A stretch of 64,000 bases of DNA, taken from the NCBI RefSeq assembly GCF_900156895.1, contig NZ_FTPD01000023.1, forward strand, positions 192,892-256,891, given 5' to 3'. Positions 9,252 to 17,096 of this stretch are shown here, piece after piece. The DNA comes from Mesorhizobium prunaredense. GTDB lineage: Bacteria > Pseudomonadota > Alphaproteobacteria > Rhizobiales > Rhizobiaceae. The notes beneath the pieces are model-generated. The model had not been told where the DNA came from and did not search any database. It saw only the letters and a list, made by a program, of their open reading frames with translations. The position numbers and the translations under genes are program-made. Position 1 is the stretch's first letter, and every line of letters starts with the position of its first letter.

Positions 9252-10376
9252 ATGGCGTCGGAAGCAACTGAGGCCTCTCGTGATCATGCTCCAGATGTAG
9301 TGGGCCCGCCTCAGAAAGAGAAAAACCCGCAGCGCACGGTCGCAATTACCGTGCTCCTGGTGGCTTTCCTGCTGTTTGTCGTGACGGTTTTCATGGAGCG
9401 GCGCACTCCTTCATCCTCGCAGGCGACCGTCAGTGCATATGTCGTCGGCGTAGCGCCGGAGGTTACCGGGCGGGTCATTGAAGTGGGCGTGACTGACAAC
9501 AGCGCCGTGACGCCCGGCCAGATGCTGTTTCGCCTGGACCCGGAACAGTACCGGCTTGCCGTTGCGGAGGCGGAAGCACGCCTTGCAGGGGTAGGTCAGT
9601 CGATCGGCGCTTCGACTGCGGCCGTCGATGTCGCCCAGGCTCGGGTGGTGGAGGCAAAGGCAGTCCGCGTCAACGTCCAGGATCAAGCCACCCGCGCGAT
9701 GGAACTTGTCAGGCGCGGTGTCTATGCCCAGGCGAAGTATGATGAGGCCGCGGCCGCGCTGGATCAGGCAGATGCAGGCGTGGATGCAGCCGAAGCCGAC
9801 CTCGCGCGGGCTCAGGAGGAGCTTGGACCCGCAGGAAAGGACAATCCGCAGTTGAAGGAGGCGCTCGCGGCGCTTGAAAGCGCTCAGCTTGATCTGCTGC
9901 GCACGACGGTTTCAGCGCCGGCGGAAGGCGTGGTCACCAATCTTCAGCTTTCCGTCGGAGGCATGGTCAGCGCTGGCGAGAGTGCAATGACCTTCATCGA
10001 TACCGGCACGATTTGGATCACGGCCGCGTTCAAGGAAAACAGCCTCGAGATGGTTGCCGCAGGCGACCGTGCGGAGGTGTTTTTCGATATCCTCCCCGGT
10101 CAGATTTTTGCCGCCACCGTTGAGGGCATCGGGATGGGGGTGGCTCAGGGAAGCGTCGACCCAGCGACGGGCCTGCCGAAGATTTCCACAGACACTGGAT
10201 GGGTGAGAACACCGCAGAGCTTTCCCATCCGCCTGGTTCTCGACGAAGGGCGGCCCAAGGGCGTGCGGTACGGTTCGCAGGCGAATGTGGTGATCTATAC
10301 CGGGGACCATCCGGTCACCAATGCCCTCGGCAGCATCTGGATCCGAGTTCTGTCGATCCTTACCTATGTCAGTTGA
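9252..10376 (+). CDS. HlyD/EmrA-type membrane fusion protein
   Basis: A 374-aa periplasmic adaptor with one N-terminal membrane anchor (AITVLLVAFLLFVVTVF, about 29-46). A barrel-sandwich first half follows (YVVGVAPEVTGRVIEVGV and LFRLDPEQYRLAV), then a long coiled hairpin rich in Ala/Glu, and the second lipoyl half (LLRTTVSAPAEGVVTNLQ). It would link an inner-membrane exporter to the periplasm. ATG 9252 follows AGGGGAAAC and is preferred to the upstream frame start. The gene overlaps the DUF2955 gene by 11 bp. The pairing resembles AaeA/AaeB-type exporters of aromatic acids, but the substrate is unknown. Confidence 0.87.
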   Translation: MASEATEASRDHAPDVVGPPQKEKNPQRTVAITVLLVAFLLFVVTVFMERRTPSSSQATVSAYVVGVAPEVTGRVIEVGVTDNSAVTPGQMLFRLDPEQYRLAVAEAEARLAGVGQSIGASTAAVDVAQARVVEAKAVRVNVQDQATRAMELVRRGVYAQAKYDEAAAALDQADAGVDAAEADLARAQEELGPAGKDNPQLKEALAALESAQLDLLRTTVSAPAEGVVTNLQLSVGGMVSAGESAMTFIDTGTIWITAAFKENSLEMVAAGDRAEVFFDILPGQIFAATVEGIGMGVAQGSVDPATGLPKISTDTGWVRTPQSFPIRLVLDEGRPKGVRYGSQANVVIYTGDHPVTNALGSIWIRVLSILTYVS

Positions 10377-11397
10377 CACGCATCTTTTGCACGAGGCGGA
10401 CCGCGTTAATGTAAGGCGCAAGGGTCTGCGCATAGCGCTTGCCGTTGCGGTCGGCTTTTCCTGGTTGGTCTATTCGGGGGCTATCATCCCCTTCCTTGGG
10501 CCGTTGTTTGCGGCACAGTTTCTAATCTCCAGTTCCCGCCCTATGCCGTTGCAAAAGGCGTTGGCAGTCACGGTGCTCATTCTTGTTGTCGGAGCACTTT
10601 TGCAATTCGTAGCGGTGCTGACTGGCGACCGGCCGCCGGTTCTGCTGCTGCTGCTCGGGCTGATTTACTTTGGATGTTTCTACCAGCAGGCGAACGGCAA
10701 GGGCGGCCCCACAATCTTTCTTGTCCTGGTCATAGCGGTTATGGTGCCGCTCCTCACAATTCTGAACGAGGATCTCGGCGACACCATTCTTATGATCCTG
10801 GTTCAGAGTGTGGTGACCGGAATGCTTTTGATGTGGCTGGCCCATGTACTAATCCCGGACAGAGGTAGCCCCGCCCTTAAGGCCGCGACGGCGACGACAT
10901 ATCCGCATGCGGCACGCTACGCTGCCGCCAACACCGCCATACTCCTGATCGCGGTGGTTGCCTGTCTGACACGCGAAGGGCTGGCAACGGCGATTGTCAT
11001 TCCGATAACAGTCGTGTCACTGCTGTCCCAATTCGACGTCGCAGCCAGCACGCGCGCGGCCTTGGGGATCGTGATAACCAATATTACTGGAGGCTTGGCC
11101 GGGTCCGTCGCATTCGGATTGCTTCAGGTATGGCCGTCCCACATTTTCCTCTTTCTATTGGTACTGCTGGCCGGGTTGGTATTTGGCGGTCGTGCTGCCA
11201 TGCGTGCGCCGGCCGCCAAACTTTACGCTGGCGCCTTGACGATCTTCCTCCTCGTATTCGGAACAGGCGTGTCACCGCTTCCGGGGTCTGCCGCCGAGTC
11301 CTTTTCCACCCGGGTCACTTACATACTGGTGGCCATCGCCTATGCGATCTTCATGACAACGTTGCTTTGGCCTCGGCAGGAAGACAGTCGCGATTGA
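10366..11397 (+). CDS. DUF2955 family (FUSC-like) inner-membrane exporter
   Basis: A 343-aa protein with around ten hydrophobic helices in two clusters, such as IALAVAVGFSWLVYSGAIIPFLGP and ALTIFLLVFGTGVSPLPG. It matches DUF2955, a relative of the FUSC/AaeB exporters. ATG 10366 lies inside the end of the upstream adaptor gene, so the two are coupled. Together they probably form a proton-driven efflux pump for small organic acids or aromatics; this follows from family context only. Confidence 0.8.
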   Translation: MSVDTHLLHEADRVNVRRKGLRIALAVAVGFSWLVYSGAIIPFLGPLFAAQFLISSSRPMPLQKALAVTVLILVVGALLQFVAVLTGDRPPVLLLLLGLIYFGCFYQQANGKGGPTIFLVLVIAVMVPLLTILNEDLGDTILMILVQSVVTGMLLMWLAHVLIPDRGSPALKAATATTYPHAARYAAANTAILLIAVVACLTREGLATAIVIPITVVSLLSQFDVAASTRAALGIVITNITGGLAGSVAFGLLQVWPSHIFLFLLVLLAGLVFGGRAAMRAPAAKLYAGALTIFLLVFGTGVSPLPGSAAESFSTRVTYILVAIAYAIFMTTLLWPRQEDSRD

Positions 11398-11821
11398 ACG
11401 CTTGTCGGCGGCCGACGCGCGCCGATTGATCGGCCTCCCGCGAGCAGCCGCCGTGTACGAAACGGCGGGCCTCCTGGAGTTGTCAGTCGAGCGATCGACA
11501 ATGCGGACAATAACGAAATCGCCCACTCCTGTAGGCGAACGGCCCATGGCCCGAAGTTCGATTTTGCGGGCAAACTCGGTAGAGTCCGCAATTGGCGGAT
11601 ATCGTTGAAAAAGTCGCCAGCTATGCCACCGGCGACGCTCGCTTAGAATATCGGTTCATGAGGACTGGAATCGCGAATCTTGATTCCAGGAGGAGCCTCA
11701 TCAAGAAATGGGATTCAGCGCTTGTTTCGCCACGGATCGGACTTTTTCAACATTGGGTAATGGGCGGCGGCTCTTCGCGGAGACCGATAAGATCGGCTCC
11801 GATTTGAAGAGGAGACCGACC
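11398..11821. other. Gap without a supported gene; left noncoding part of the IS110 remnant
   Basis: No ORF here has a convincing ribosome-binding site or recognisable product. The right part (from about 11600) directly precedes the IS110-type transposase. In this family the noncoding left end of the element specifies the bridge RNA, so it probably derives from that. I could not place the element boundary or a core dinucleotide by eye. Confidence 0.35.
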
Positions 11822-12777
11822 ATGGAGTATTTTGCAGGTTTGGATATCTCAATGGAAGAGACGCATGTCTGCGTTCTCGACCGTGAGGGTGCAGTCGTTC
11901 ACGAAGCGAGGACGATTTCGACGGCTGAGGCGATCTTTGCTTCGCTGGCGAAGGCGCCCAGTTGCCGACGGGTCGTGTTCGAGACCGGTCGCATGACTCC
12001 GATGCTCTACCACGGCCTGCGAGAACGCGACGTCCCTGTCGTCTGCATCGAGAGCCGCCAAGCCTAGCAGGCGCTGAAGTCGCTGGCGACCCACAAGACC
12101 GACCGCAACGATGCTCGTGGCCATCTCGCCCGCACCGGGTTCTTCAAACCGCCCCATGTGAAGTCTCTTCCGGCGCATGCCATCCGCTCATTGGTCATCG
12201 CGCGCAAGAAGCTGGTCGGCCAGCACGTCATGCTGGAGAACCAGATCCGCAGCCTCGCCGTGGTGTTCGGCGTCCGGCTACCACGGGCACTCAGCCCGGC
12301 CTTCATCGATCAGGCGCTCTGGGCCAGCGAAGGGATCGACGGACTGTCCGCCACCATGCGAGGCCTCATCGCGGCGCGAGCTGCCGTGCTTTCGGCTGTC
12401 TCGGCAATCGATACCGACATGAAGAAGATGGCCAAGGCTTCCAGCGTAGGCGGCTGATGGCCGTTCCCGGCGTCGGCAAGCTCACTGCGCTCGCCTTCGC
12501 GGCCGCCGTCGATGATCCTGAGAGCTTTCGCCGGTCTCGCGACATCGGCGCCTATCTCGGCCTGGTGCCGCGTCACTACCAGTCGGGCGAAGTGGACTAC
12601 ACCGGCAGCATCTCAAAGTGCGGCCACCGGCGAACGCGATCGCTGCTCTATGAAGCGGCGAACGTCATGCTGACGCGCTACAAGGGGCCGCTCAAGCTGA
12701 AGGACTGGGCGCTGGCCATCGCGGCGCGGTGCACGATGCGAGAGGCGCGCATTGCTCTGGCCCGGCGGCTTGCAATT
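11822..12777 (+). pseudogene. IS110 family transposase, inactivated and truncated
   Basis: ATG 11822 follows GAAGAGGAGACC. The N-terminal GLDISMEETHVCV, FETGRMTPMLYHGL and HKTDRNDARG are the RuvC-like DEDD nuclease region of IS110 transposases. The frame is interrupted by an in-frame TAG at 12065-12067 (after IESRQA), lacks two codons after NDARG, and shifts frame near 12455. There it passes from MKKMAKASS to RLMAVPGVGKLTALAFAAAVDDPESF, the C-terminal transposase_20 part. Homology ends abruptly at about 12777 after ARIALARRLAI, so the last residues and right end are missing. The element cannot transpose by itself. Confidence 0.9.
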
Positions 12778-12834
12778 AGCCTGCCGGTTCACTTCGTCGG
12801 CACAGCAATCCTGACAGAACCGCTGGCCGAATCG

Positions 12835-13617
12835 TCACTCGCTGGCGCGCTCCTGCGTTACGGGAACGGCAGCGCTCTGGCTGAATTGCATCACCTCCTC
12901 GGCGATTTCTCCGTTCAGTATCTCTTCGAACCTGTGGAGCGCGCGGGCGACGTTGGCGCCGTCCATCACCCGGTGGTCGTAAAGGATGCGGACGGTCACC
13001 GATCCGTCCTCGCCGATCGGCCCGTAATTGAGCAGCGTGGTCAGCGGCGTAAGCGGGTTGAGGGATTCGGCCCCGAGGCCCGAATAGACGGAGAACTGGA
13101 ACGTGCCGAAATAGTTCGGCCTCTGCCGGGCGATGTTCAGCCCGAGCCACATCAGCGCCCTGCGGATCGGCGTCGGCACGCGGGCCATCGTCAAGGCGCG
13201 CCGGAACTCCTTGATCTCCATGACGGGGCGTGACCGCGCCGCGTGGATCGATGCATGCAGTTCGGCGATCGAGCAGCGCTCTGGTCCCTTGATGCGGCTC
13301 AAAAGTACAGCCCGCTCGCCCTCATATTCGCGCTCATGCGCGATCGAGGCGACGCTCACCGGGTATTCGTAGAATTGCGGCCAGGGAAACTTGACGTAGG
13401 CACGCCGGAACTCGGGCGTTTCCCGGGCGAGAAGCGCGTATCCCTTCACGAAGATCGCGCTCCAGGACGGTTTGGGCTGCTGCGCCATTCTGGCTGCCAC
13501 GAGCGGCGCGAGATTCATGTGACGCTGCACGGTTACCCGCGGTACTCCGATCGAAAATCGCATCAGGTCGCCGACCAGGCGTCGGGGCGCCGAAATCTTT
13601 AGTGCTCGGCCTCGCAT
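12835..13617 (-). CDS. Stand-alone 2-oxoacid dehydrogenase-type acyltransferase domain protein
   Basis: A 260-aa protein containing only the catalytic domain of the lipoate acyltransferase/chloramphenicol acetyltransferase superfamily. The C-terminal ILYDHRVMDGANVARALHRFEEIL holds the H-x-x-x-D-G active-site motif, but there is no lipoyl or E1/E3-binding domain. AGAGGT precedes ATG 13617. Stand-alone members transfer acyl groups to small molecules or are of unknown function, so an E2 role is unlikely. It is followed on the plus side by the 3' edge of the IS110 remnant and is transcribed in the same direction as the methyltransferase-like gene just upstream. Confidence 0.72.
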   Translation of the reverse strand: MRGRALKISAPRRLVGDLMRFSIGVPRVTVQRHMNLAPLVAARMAQQPKPSWSAIFVKGYALLARETPEFRRAYVKFPWPQFYEYPVSVASIAHEREYEGERAVLLSRIKGPERCSIAELHASIHAARSRPVMEIKEFRRALTMARVPTPIRRALMWLGLNIARQRPNYFGTFQFSVYSGLGAESLNPLTPLTTLLNYGPIGEDGSVTVRILYDHRVMDGANVARALHRFEEILNGEIAEEVMQFSQSAAVPVTQERASE

Positions 13618-13644
13618 GACAGGACCTCTAGTAAATATAAGGGA

Positions 13645-14220
13645 TTATTCTTTTGGTCCCTCCATATAGACCCGATATTGCGGGCCGAAATTCTCCAGCA
13701 TCATACGCTCTTCCTTGTCCACTCGCAGGAAAAAAGGATTGCGAAGCCGACAAGCCCTGCCAGGCCCGCGACCCAGTTCGACAGCAGAAATGCCTGGCCG
13801 AGGCCCATCAGCATGAAAGAGGTGTACATCGGGTGACGGATGACGGCGTATGGCCCGGCGCAGACCAGCGCGTGCCTCTCGCGGATCTCAAGCGTGATCG
13901 ACCAGTTCCGACCGAGTTCCTTGTGCGACCCTGCGAAACACCCACTGCGCCAGGGCGAAGATGATAGCCCCGAGCGCGACCGCCCACCATCTCGCCGTAA
14001 AGTCGGCTGACTCGGAGATTCCGGTCGCGACATAGAAGCCGGGCAGAATCGCCAGGCCGAAGAGAGCCGAGACAAGTCCGACGATTTCGGAAGGCGAGCG
14101 GCGATTGGTTACGACTCGCACGCGCTTGGCCCGGTGCTCGAAAGGATATCGAATCACATACCAGCCGACGATCCCGAGCACCCATACGATCTCGCCGACT
14201 GAACTCGCTTCCATGCTCAA
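13645..14220 (-). pseudogene. Isoprenylcysteine carboxyl methyltransferase-like protein, two frameshifts
   Basis: The start (SMEASSVGEIVWVLGIVGWYVIRYPFEHRAKR) and first membrane helices read in one frame to about 13935. The diagnostic ICMT core ERHALVCAGPYAVIRHPMYTSFMLMG is in a second frame. The C-terminus KEERMMLENFGPQYRVYMEGPKE, ending at TAA 13645-13647, is in a third. The second break falls in a run of six T residues on the coding strand; one extra T would restore the frame. The family methylates membrane-associated thiol or carboxyl groups using SAM. The gene is either newly inactivated or affected by homopolymer sequencing errors, because the protein pattern on both sides is well preserved. 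Confidence 0.75.
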
Positions 14221-14293
14221 TTTAGCTCACCGGCGCCCTTTCGGCGGTATGGACGTCTTGAGGAGGCGCGGCCGCCTCGACATTCTCGATCTG

Positions 14294-14965
14294 CTAACGG
14301 GGGGCCGTTGCGACGGGGGCATTTCCGGATTCAACCCCCGGCGGGCCGGTATAGCCGATCGCATTCGGCCCGCCATTCATCTGTCGAAGCTTTGTGATGA
14401 AATCACGCGGCATAAGCCAGATACTTGGCGTCTTGTAGCCCATGAAGCTTGCGATGTCGGCCACGAAGGCGTTGCAATTGTAGAGCGACGCGTGCCAGAG
14501 CGGCGACTTGGCCTGCAGCTTGCGTATATATGCCACGACCCTCCTGTATTCAGGTTCGGTAAGCGGAACTGTCCAGCTCGCCGACCGGTAGGCGATTTCC
14601 AGATCGCCGTCGGTCCATCCGGTCGAGGCCGGCACCGGCGCGAGATGGCCGAGCATATAGATATTGGGATCGTTGGATTTCGGCGCGAGCCCGGCGACTT
14701 CGGCATTGATCATCTTTCCCGATTTGTCCATGCGCCCGAAAATCACGAAGGAGTGCCCGTATGTATAGGCGTAGCGGGAGCGGAACTCGATGAAGTACCG
14801 GCCTTCTGCTGAATTCACCGTGCTCGTCGGCGCCCCGGCAGCCGCTAGGGTCCGTTCATCGGACGTGAAATTCAGTTGAGGTTTATCCTGCGATTGCGAT
14901 TGGCATGATGCCGCCGCGAGCGCGAACAGGGCCACGGACAGTGAACGGCCACTTACAAGCGTCAT
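14294..14965 (-). CDS. Putative lipoprotein with H...C papain-like motif
   Basis: A 223-aa protein. Residues 1-21 form a lipoprotein signal (SLSVALFALAAASC), with lipobox Cys near position 21. The mature part contains YAYTYGHSFVIFGR and, about 90 residues later, LYNCNAFVADIA. A His before a Cys in this order resembles circularly permuted NlpC/P60 or DUF4105-like folds, so a peptidase or amidase role in the cell envelope is possible. That is inference from two short motifs. The protein ends in a Pro/Gly/Ala-rich tail. I do not recognise a named family. Confidence 0.65.
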   Translation of the reverse strand: MTLVSGRSLSVALFALAAASCQSQSQDKPQLNFTSDERTLAAAGAPTSTVNSAEGRYFIEFRSRYAYTYGHSFVIFGRMDKSGKMINAEVAGLAPKSNDPNIYMLGHLAPVPASTGWTDGDLEIAYRSASWTVPLTEPEYRRVVAYIRKLQAKSPLWHASLYNCNAFVADIASFMGYKTPSIWLMPRDFITKLRQMNGGPNAIGYTGPPGVESGNAPVATAPR

Positions 14966-15067
14966 TTCATTCCCGAACTCCGAGGAGCGCAGATCAAAAG
15001 CGGGTCCTGCCCGCCACTGCTGACCTCACGACCGAGCCGAAGAGTCGCCCGATCCGGATTGCTGGCT

Positions 15068-15098
15068 GATGGGGAAAGGCCAGCGGCCTTTCCCCATC
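15068..15098. terminator. Perfect 14-bp stem hairpin
   Basis: Two perfect 14-nt arms (15068-15081 and 15085-15098) are separated by a 3-nt loop (agc). It lies 15 bp beyond the stop of the small lipoprotein gene on the minus strand. There is no T-run, so this may be an RNA-stabilising or Rho-assisted terminator hairpin rather than a classical intrinsic terminator. Confidence 0.6.
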
Positions 15099-15113
15099 CC
15101 GACCTAGGCCGGT

Positions 15114-15260
15114 TTACTTGTACACGGGCGCCGGTGCAGGCTCTTCGACGACGACAGGCGGCGGAGCCTTCCCCTTCCCTTTGCCGATGTCCATATTTGC
15201 GCAGCCGCTTAGGCTGGCGACGGCGAGCGCCGCGACCACTGCGATTAGAATTCTGCTCAT
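15114..15260 (-). CDS. Small lipoprotein, 48 aa
   Basis: Reading from ATG 15260 gives MSRILIAVVAALAVASLSGC, a complete lipoprotein signal with lipobox LSGC and Cys20 as the acylation site. A short Lys/Gly then Pro/Val/Glu-rich mature peptide ends PAPAPVYK. GAGGGGAA lies upstream at good spacing. It is shorter than most gene callers accept. The pattern of a tiny lipoprotein with a Pro-rich tail is common in rhizobia; the function is unknown. It is followed by the hairpin at 15068-15098. Confidence 0.72.
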   Translation of the reverse strand: MSRILIAVVAALAVASLSGCANMDIGKGKGKAPPPVVVEEPAPAPVYK

Positions 15261-15394
15261 CACATATTCCCCTCGGGCGAATCGGTTCAAGGTACAACAC
15301 GCAAACTAACGGGGGACCACACCGCAGCTAGTGCAGGAAAGACACACCTAGCCAGTTTAACTGTCGGTTGATGGTTGGGAGAGGCATTCTGTCG

Positions 15395-15412
15395 GGTTCC
15401 GTTGCAAAATTG
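15395..15412 (+). repeat. IS6 left terminal inverted repeat
   Basis: 18 bp, identical in inverted orientation to 16227-16244. Confidence 0.95.
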
Positions 15413-15481
15413 GGCTGTGTTGCAAAGTTTTCGGTAACCAGGCGCATGGCATGGCCTCTGGTGGTTCGCCGGAGAGTTCAG

Positions 15482-16189
15482 ATGTTCAAGGGCCGCCATT
15501 TCGACCAGTCCGTCATTCTGCTTTCTGCTTTGCGCTCGCTGGTATCTGGCCTACGGCTTGAGCCTTCGCGATTTGAAGGAAATGATGGCCGAGCGCGGCA
15601 TCAGTATCGATCATTCGACGATCCACCGCTGGGTCGTTCACTTCTCGCCCTTGCTGCTGAAACGCTTCAATCGGCGCAAGCGTGCCGTCAGCGGAAGGTG
15701 GCATATCGACGAAACCTATATCAAGGTTCGCGGCCGCTGGATGTATCTCTATCGCGCCATCGACAGCGTCGGCGACACCGTCGAGTTCTGGTTCAGCGAG
15801 CATCGTGATCTGCCGGCGGCCAAACGCTTCCTGCGCAAGGCGTTGCAGCGTCACGGCCACCCCGAGCGCATCGTCATCGACGGCAGCCAGACGAATCGCG
15901 AGGCAATCCTTTCCTGTGACGCGGAAAGCCGGCTGCGGGATCGGTCGCGGCGGCAGCTCAAGCCGATCCGCATCCGAAAGAGCCAGTACCTCAACAGCCG
16001 CATCGAGCAGGATCACCGGCGCATCAAGTGTCGTGTGCGGCCTATGCTCGGTTTCAAATCATTCGCAAGCGCTATCGCCACGCTGGGCGGGATCGAGATG
16101 ATCCACATGATGCGAAAACGACAGCCGAGGTACGCCTTCAATCCAAATCCGCCATCGTCGAGCAATTGGAAATCATCGCCGCCGCGTGA
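15482..16189 (+). pseudogene. IS6 family transposase, two frameshifts
   Basis: ATG 15482 begins MFKGRHFDQSVILL. The next 7 bp, TCTGCTT (15517-15523), are tandemly duplicated at 15524-15530, shifting the frame away from RWYLAYGLSLRDLKEMM. The rest reads in the new frame, including the DDE core: GRWHIDETY, then IVIDGSQTN, then SRIEQDHRRIK. A second shift near 16145 moves the C-terminus (AIVEQLEIIAAA) and its TGA at 16187-16189 into a third frame. The product would be inactive, although the internal ORF from 15558 keeps all three catalytic acids and lacks only the N-terminal DNA-binding start. Confidence 0.92.
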
Positions 16190-16226
16190 GGCTGGGGTCG
16201 TTCCCAGAGTTTCTATTGCCAGACGA

Positions 16227-16244
16227 CAATTTTGCAACGGAACC
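16227..16244 (-). repeat. IS6 right terminal inverted repeat
   Basis: 18 bp, the perfect inverted partner of 15395-15412. Confidence 0.95.
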
Positions 16245-16583
16245 GTTCAGATCATTGCTGCACCCTCACCACGGCGCCATTGCCGCGCGAGCGGCTTAGT
16301 CCAAGGGTCAATTCTTCCGGTCTGCGAACAGGAAGGACGCGCCATTTCTTGACATTGCCGGCGCTTCTCCGAAGCTGACCTTCCCCGAGGCAAGAGCATG
16401 GGCAAGTCATGACCTCAGAGCAGGCATCCTTTCGAGAAGCGCGATGCTCGTCGTCAGGCCACCCGTTCCACGCCGATATCTCCGTTTCAGCGGCCTCTTC
16501 CAAAGAGATTCCGCCTACTCCATCGATTTGGGATATAGTTGGGAGAACAGGGCAGCCCCCCGCAGCCGAAGAGGAGAAGGGGC
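16245..16583. other. Gap between IS6 element and cyclase remnant
   Basis: Overlapping short ORFs exist on both strands, but none has a persuasive ribosome-binding site or recognisable product. The last 60 bp would contain the promoter and AGAGGAGAAGGG ribosome-binding site of the cyclase remnant. Confidence 0.4.
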
Positions 16584-17030
16584 GTGGATATCGCGAAATG
16601 GCTACGGAGCCTCGGCCTGCAGCAATACGAGCAGGCTTTTCGCGACAACGACATTGAAGCTGAAACGCTTCCCCAGCTCACGGCCGACGATCTCGTGGCG
16701 CTCGGGGTCACATCGATTGGTCATCGCCGCAAGCTGCTCGCCGCTATCGCCGCCCTGCGCGCGAATTCGGATACAGCGGCCACCTCGACCACGCGATCCC
16801 TGGCGGCGATCTCAGGGACAGCCCCGCCGCTTCCAGAGGCTGAGCGGCGGCAGCTAACGGTCATGTTCGTTGACGTCGTCGGCTCGACGGCACTCGCAGG
16901 CCGCCTGGATCCGGAGGACATGCGCGAGGTCATCGGAACCTACCATCGCTGCGTCGCCAGACTGAACCGAAATTCCTGGAGTAGGATACAGTTAAGTACC
17001 TTCCTTGCCGAGGAGTTACGCCCTAGCTAG
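16584..17030 (+). pseudogene. Truncated SAM-domain class III adenylate/guanylate cyclase
   Basis: GTG 16584 follows AGAGGAGAAGGG. Residues about 1-60 are a SAM domain ([20 protein letters not shown] through [12 protein letters not shown]). After a linker, [19 protein letters not shown] and [18 protein letters not shown] form the start of a class III nucleotide cyclase domain, including the first metal-binding Asp in FVDVVGST. Homology stops at about 16960; the remaining residues are unrelated to the family, so the rest of the catalytic domain and the usual large ATPase/TPR C-terminus are lost. This is a deletion remnant near an IS element. Confidence 0.82.
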
Positions 17031-17096
17031 ACTAGGTTGAGAACCCATAACTGACATCGGCAAGGTCGCTCGATTGACGAGCGCTGGCAAAGCGGC

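Larger units (their letters stand above)
15395..16244 (+). mobile_element. IS6 family insertion sequence, about 850 bp
   Basis: The element is bounded by perfect 18-bp inverted repeats, GGTTCCGTTGCAAAATTG at 15395-15412 and its reverse complement at 16227-16244. This is the terminal type of IS6/IS26-related elements of alphaproteobacteria. The single transposase gene inside is frameshifted. The flanking octamers are TTCTGTCG (left) and GTTCAGAT (right), which do not match, so the 8-bp target duplication expected of a simple insertion is absent. Deletion or recombination next to the element is likely. Confidence 0.92.

Noticed and set aside
15387-16252. Target-site duplication around the IS6 element
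   Set aside because: Flanking octamers TTCTGTCG and GTTCAGAT do not match.
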